DNA of 64,000 bases, from the NCBI GenBank assembly GCA_050257855.1, contig JBLMXQ010000008.1, forward strand, positions 1 through 64,000. Direction: 5' to 3'. This document shows, in pieces, positions 63,286-64,000 of the stretch. Below the pieces are notes generated by a model. That model made no database searches. It was not told the origin of the DNA and worked only from the letters and a program-made list of their open reading frames with translations. Both the position numbers and the translations under genes were made by a program. Origin of the DNA: JBLMXQ01 sp050257855. GTDB taxonomy: Bacteria; Acidobacteriota; Vicinamibacteria; Vicinamibacterales; CAVVIG01. Numbering within the stretch: the stretch's first letter is position 1; every line of letters starts with the position of its first letter.

Positions 63286-64000
63286 GGTTTGTTGAAGTCG
63301 GCGGTGCCGACGCGGACGATCGTCGGTGTGCGCCGGCTCGGCGCCTTCAGGTCGTAGCCCTCAGGCGCGGCCTCGGCCCACACGCCGAACACGCGGCCGC
63401 CGACGGCCGTGAGCCACTCGTAATCGCCGAGGAACGCGTTGTCGCCGCCGAACGGCTCGTCCGACCACGCGTAGTTCGTGAACGTCCGGCCGCCGTCGGT
63501 CGAGCGGGCGAGCGTGACGCGGGTCAGCCGGTTCCCGGGGTCGTCGCGGCGATCGTAGAACTGCACGTTCACGGAGCCGTCGGCCGGATCCACCGCCATC
63601 CACTGCAGGAACTGATCGGCGCCGTCGTGCACCGGGTCGTCGTTGACCCGCAGCGGCGGCGACCAGGTCCGGCCGCGGTCGGCGGAACGCGACAGGAACA
63701 CGTCCACGTCGCCGTTGCGGAAGTCGCTCCACGTCACGTACAGCGTGCCGCGCCGGCCGTCGACGCCCACCTGCGGAAATCCCATCGCGCGCGAGACCCC
63801 GGGGATGCCGCCGGCCCCGCCGAAGTACGGCGGCCCGACGTCGAACACCGGCCGCGAGGGCTCGAAGGTGCGCCCGCCGTCGCGCGATACGGCGAGCGTC
63901 ACGTTGAGGCCCTGGTTCCACACGACGTACTGCGTGCCGTCCGGCGCGACGGTGCCGATGATGCCGACGACCGCGCCGTTGTCGTCGCGCGGCCAGCCGG
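63282..64000 (-). CDS. BNR/Asp-box repeat protein (sialidase-like), truncated by the window edge
   Basis: The reading frame runs off the right edge, so the N-terminus is missing (at least 239 residues are visible). Asp-box motifs SRDGGRTF, SADRGRTW and STDGGRTF recur at beta-propeller spacing, with intervening strands such as LYVTWSDFRNGDVDVFL. Catalytic sialidase residues cannot be judged here. Probably a secreted beta-propeller; enzymatic activity not implied. Confidence 0.85.
   Translation of the reverse strand, partial: GWPRDDNGAVVGIIGTVAPDGTQYVVWNQGLNVTLAVSRDGGRTFEPSRPVFDVGPPYFGGAGGIPGVSRAMGFPQVGVDGRRGTLYVTWSDFRNGDVDVFLSRSADRGRTWSPPLRVNDDPVHDGADQFLQWMAVDPADGSVNVQFYDRRDDPGNRLTRVTLARSTDGGRTFTNYAWSDEPFGGDNAFLGDYEWLTAVGGRVFGVWAEAAPEGYDLKAPSRRTPTIVRVGTADFNKP

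Overview
The window reads as chromosomal DNA of a GC-rich Gram-negative bacterium, most likely an acidobacterium. The phylum call rests on a large FtsX/MacB-type permease without its ATPase (the duplicated orphan permease form typical of Acidobacteriota), on DUF4159 and VWA/GATase membrane proteins beside MoxR, and on the gene content generally. A class-level guess (Vicinamibacteria) is inference only. I see no rRNA, tRNA, CRISPR array, phage or insertion sequence.

Layout. (1) 0.1-5.6 kb, minus strand: VWA membrane protein, caspase-like protein, DUF4159 protein and MoxR ATPase, with a tandem/inverted repeat block before moxR. (2) 5.7-8.2 kb: APC permease and PLP aminotransferase, translationally coupled. 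(3) 8.2-48.4 kb: a dense energy and low-oxygen block. It carries a small radical SAM enzyme; an electron conduit (monohaem cytochrome c, 11-haem cytochrome, cytochrome b, NapC/NirT-type cytochrome, decahaem MtrA/DmsE, MtrB/PioB barrel); feoB-feoA with a haem-type radical SAM/SPASM enzyme; a zinc alcohol dehydrogenase with Hsp20; an unusual primase-like protein with a TIM-barrel partner; a CBS protein with a pentahaem cytochrome; an operon of universal stress protein, GNAT/ADP-forming acyl-CoA synthetase, ZIP transporter, outer-membrane protein and dihydroorotate-dehydrogenase-like flavoprotein; pyruvate:ferredoxin oxidoreductase with a second such flavoprotein; two more radical SAM enzymes; several small proteins; and finally a histidine kinase, a lone receiver, an NtrC-type activator, a NifU-like protein and a second sigma-54 activator. 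(4) 48.5-64 kb: ordinary accessory genes (DHA2 exporter, cysteine-dioxygenase-like protein, HAD hydrolase, orphan permease, phosphopantetheinyl transferase, aldehyde dehydrogenase, NmrA-like protein, M48 peptidase, gamma-glutamyltransferase, ABM and MarR proteins, YciI protein, GT39 glycosyltransferase, truncated BNR-repeat protein).

The main result is that region 3 looks like one regulon. Many of its operons carry sigma-54 promoters upstream (six have an exact GGCA-N6-TTGC core), and many also carry a 14-bp inverted repeat, GCCGGAAATCCGGC or a near match, at recurring distances. The two sigma-54 activators at its right end are the obvious candidates to read these sites. The gene set (Usp, Hsp20, CBS, PFOR, acyl-CoA synthetase, alcohol dehydrogenase, Fe(II) uptake, multihaem cytochromes) is what one expects for a switch to fermentation and extracellular or periplasmic electron disposal under oxygen limitation. 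That physiological reading is inferred, not shown.
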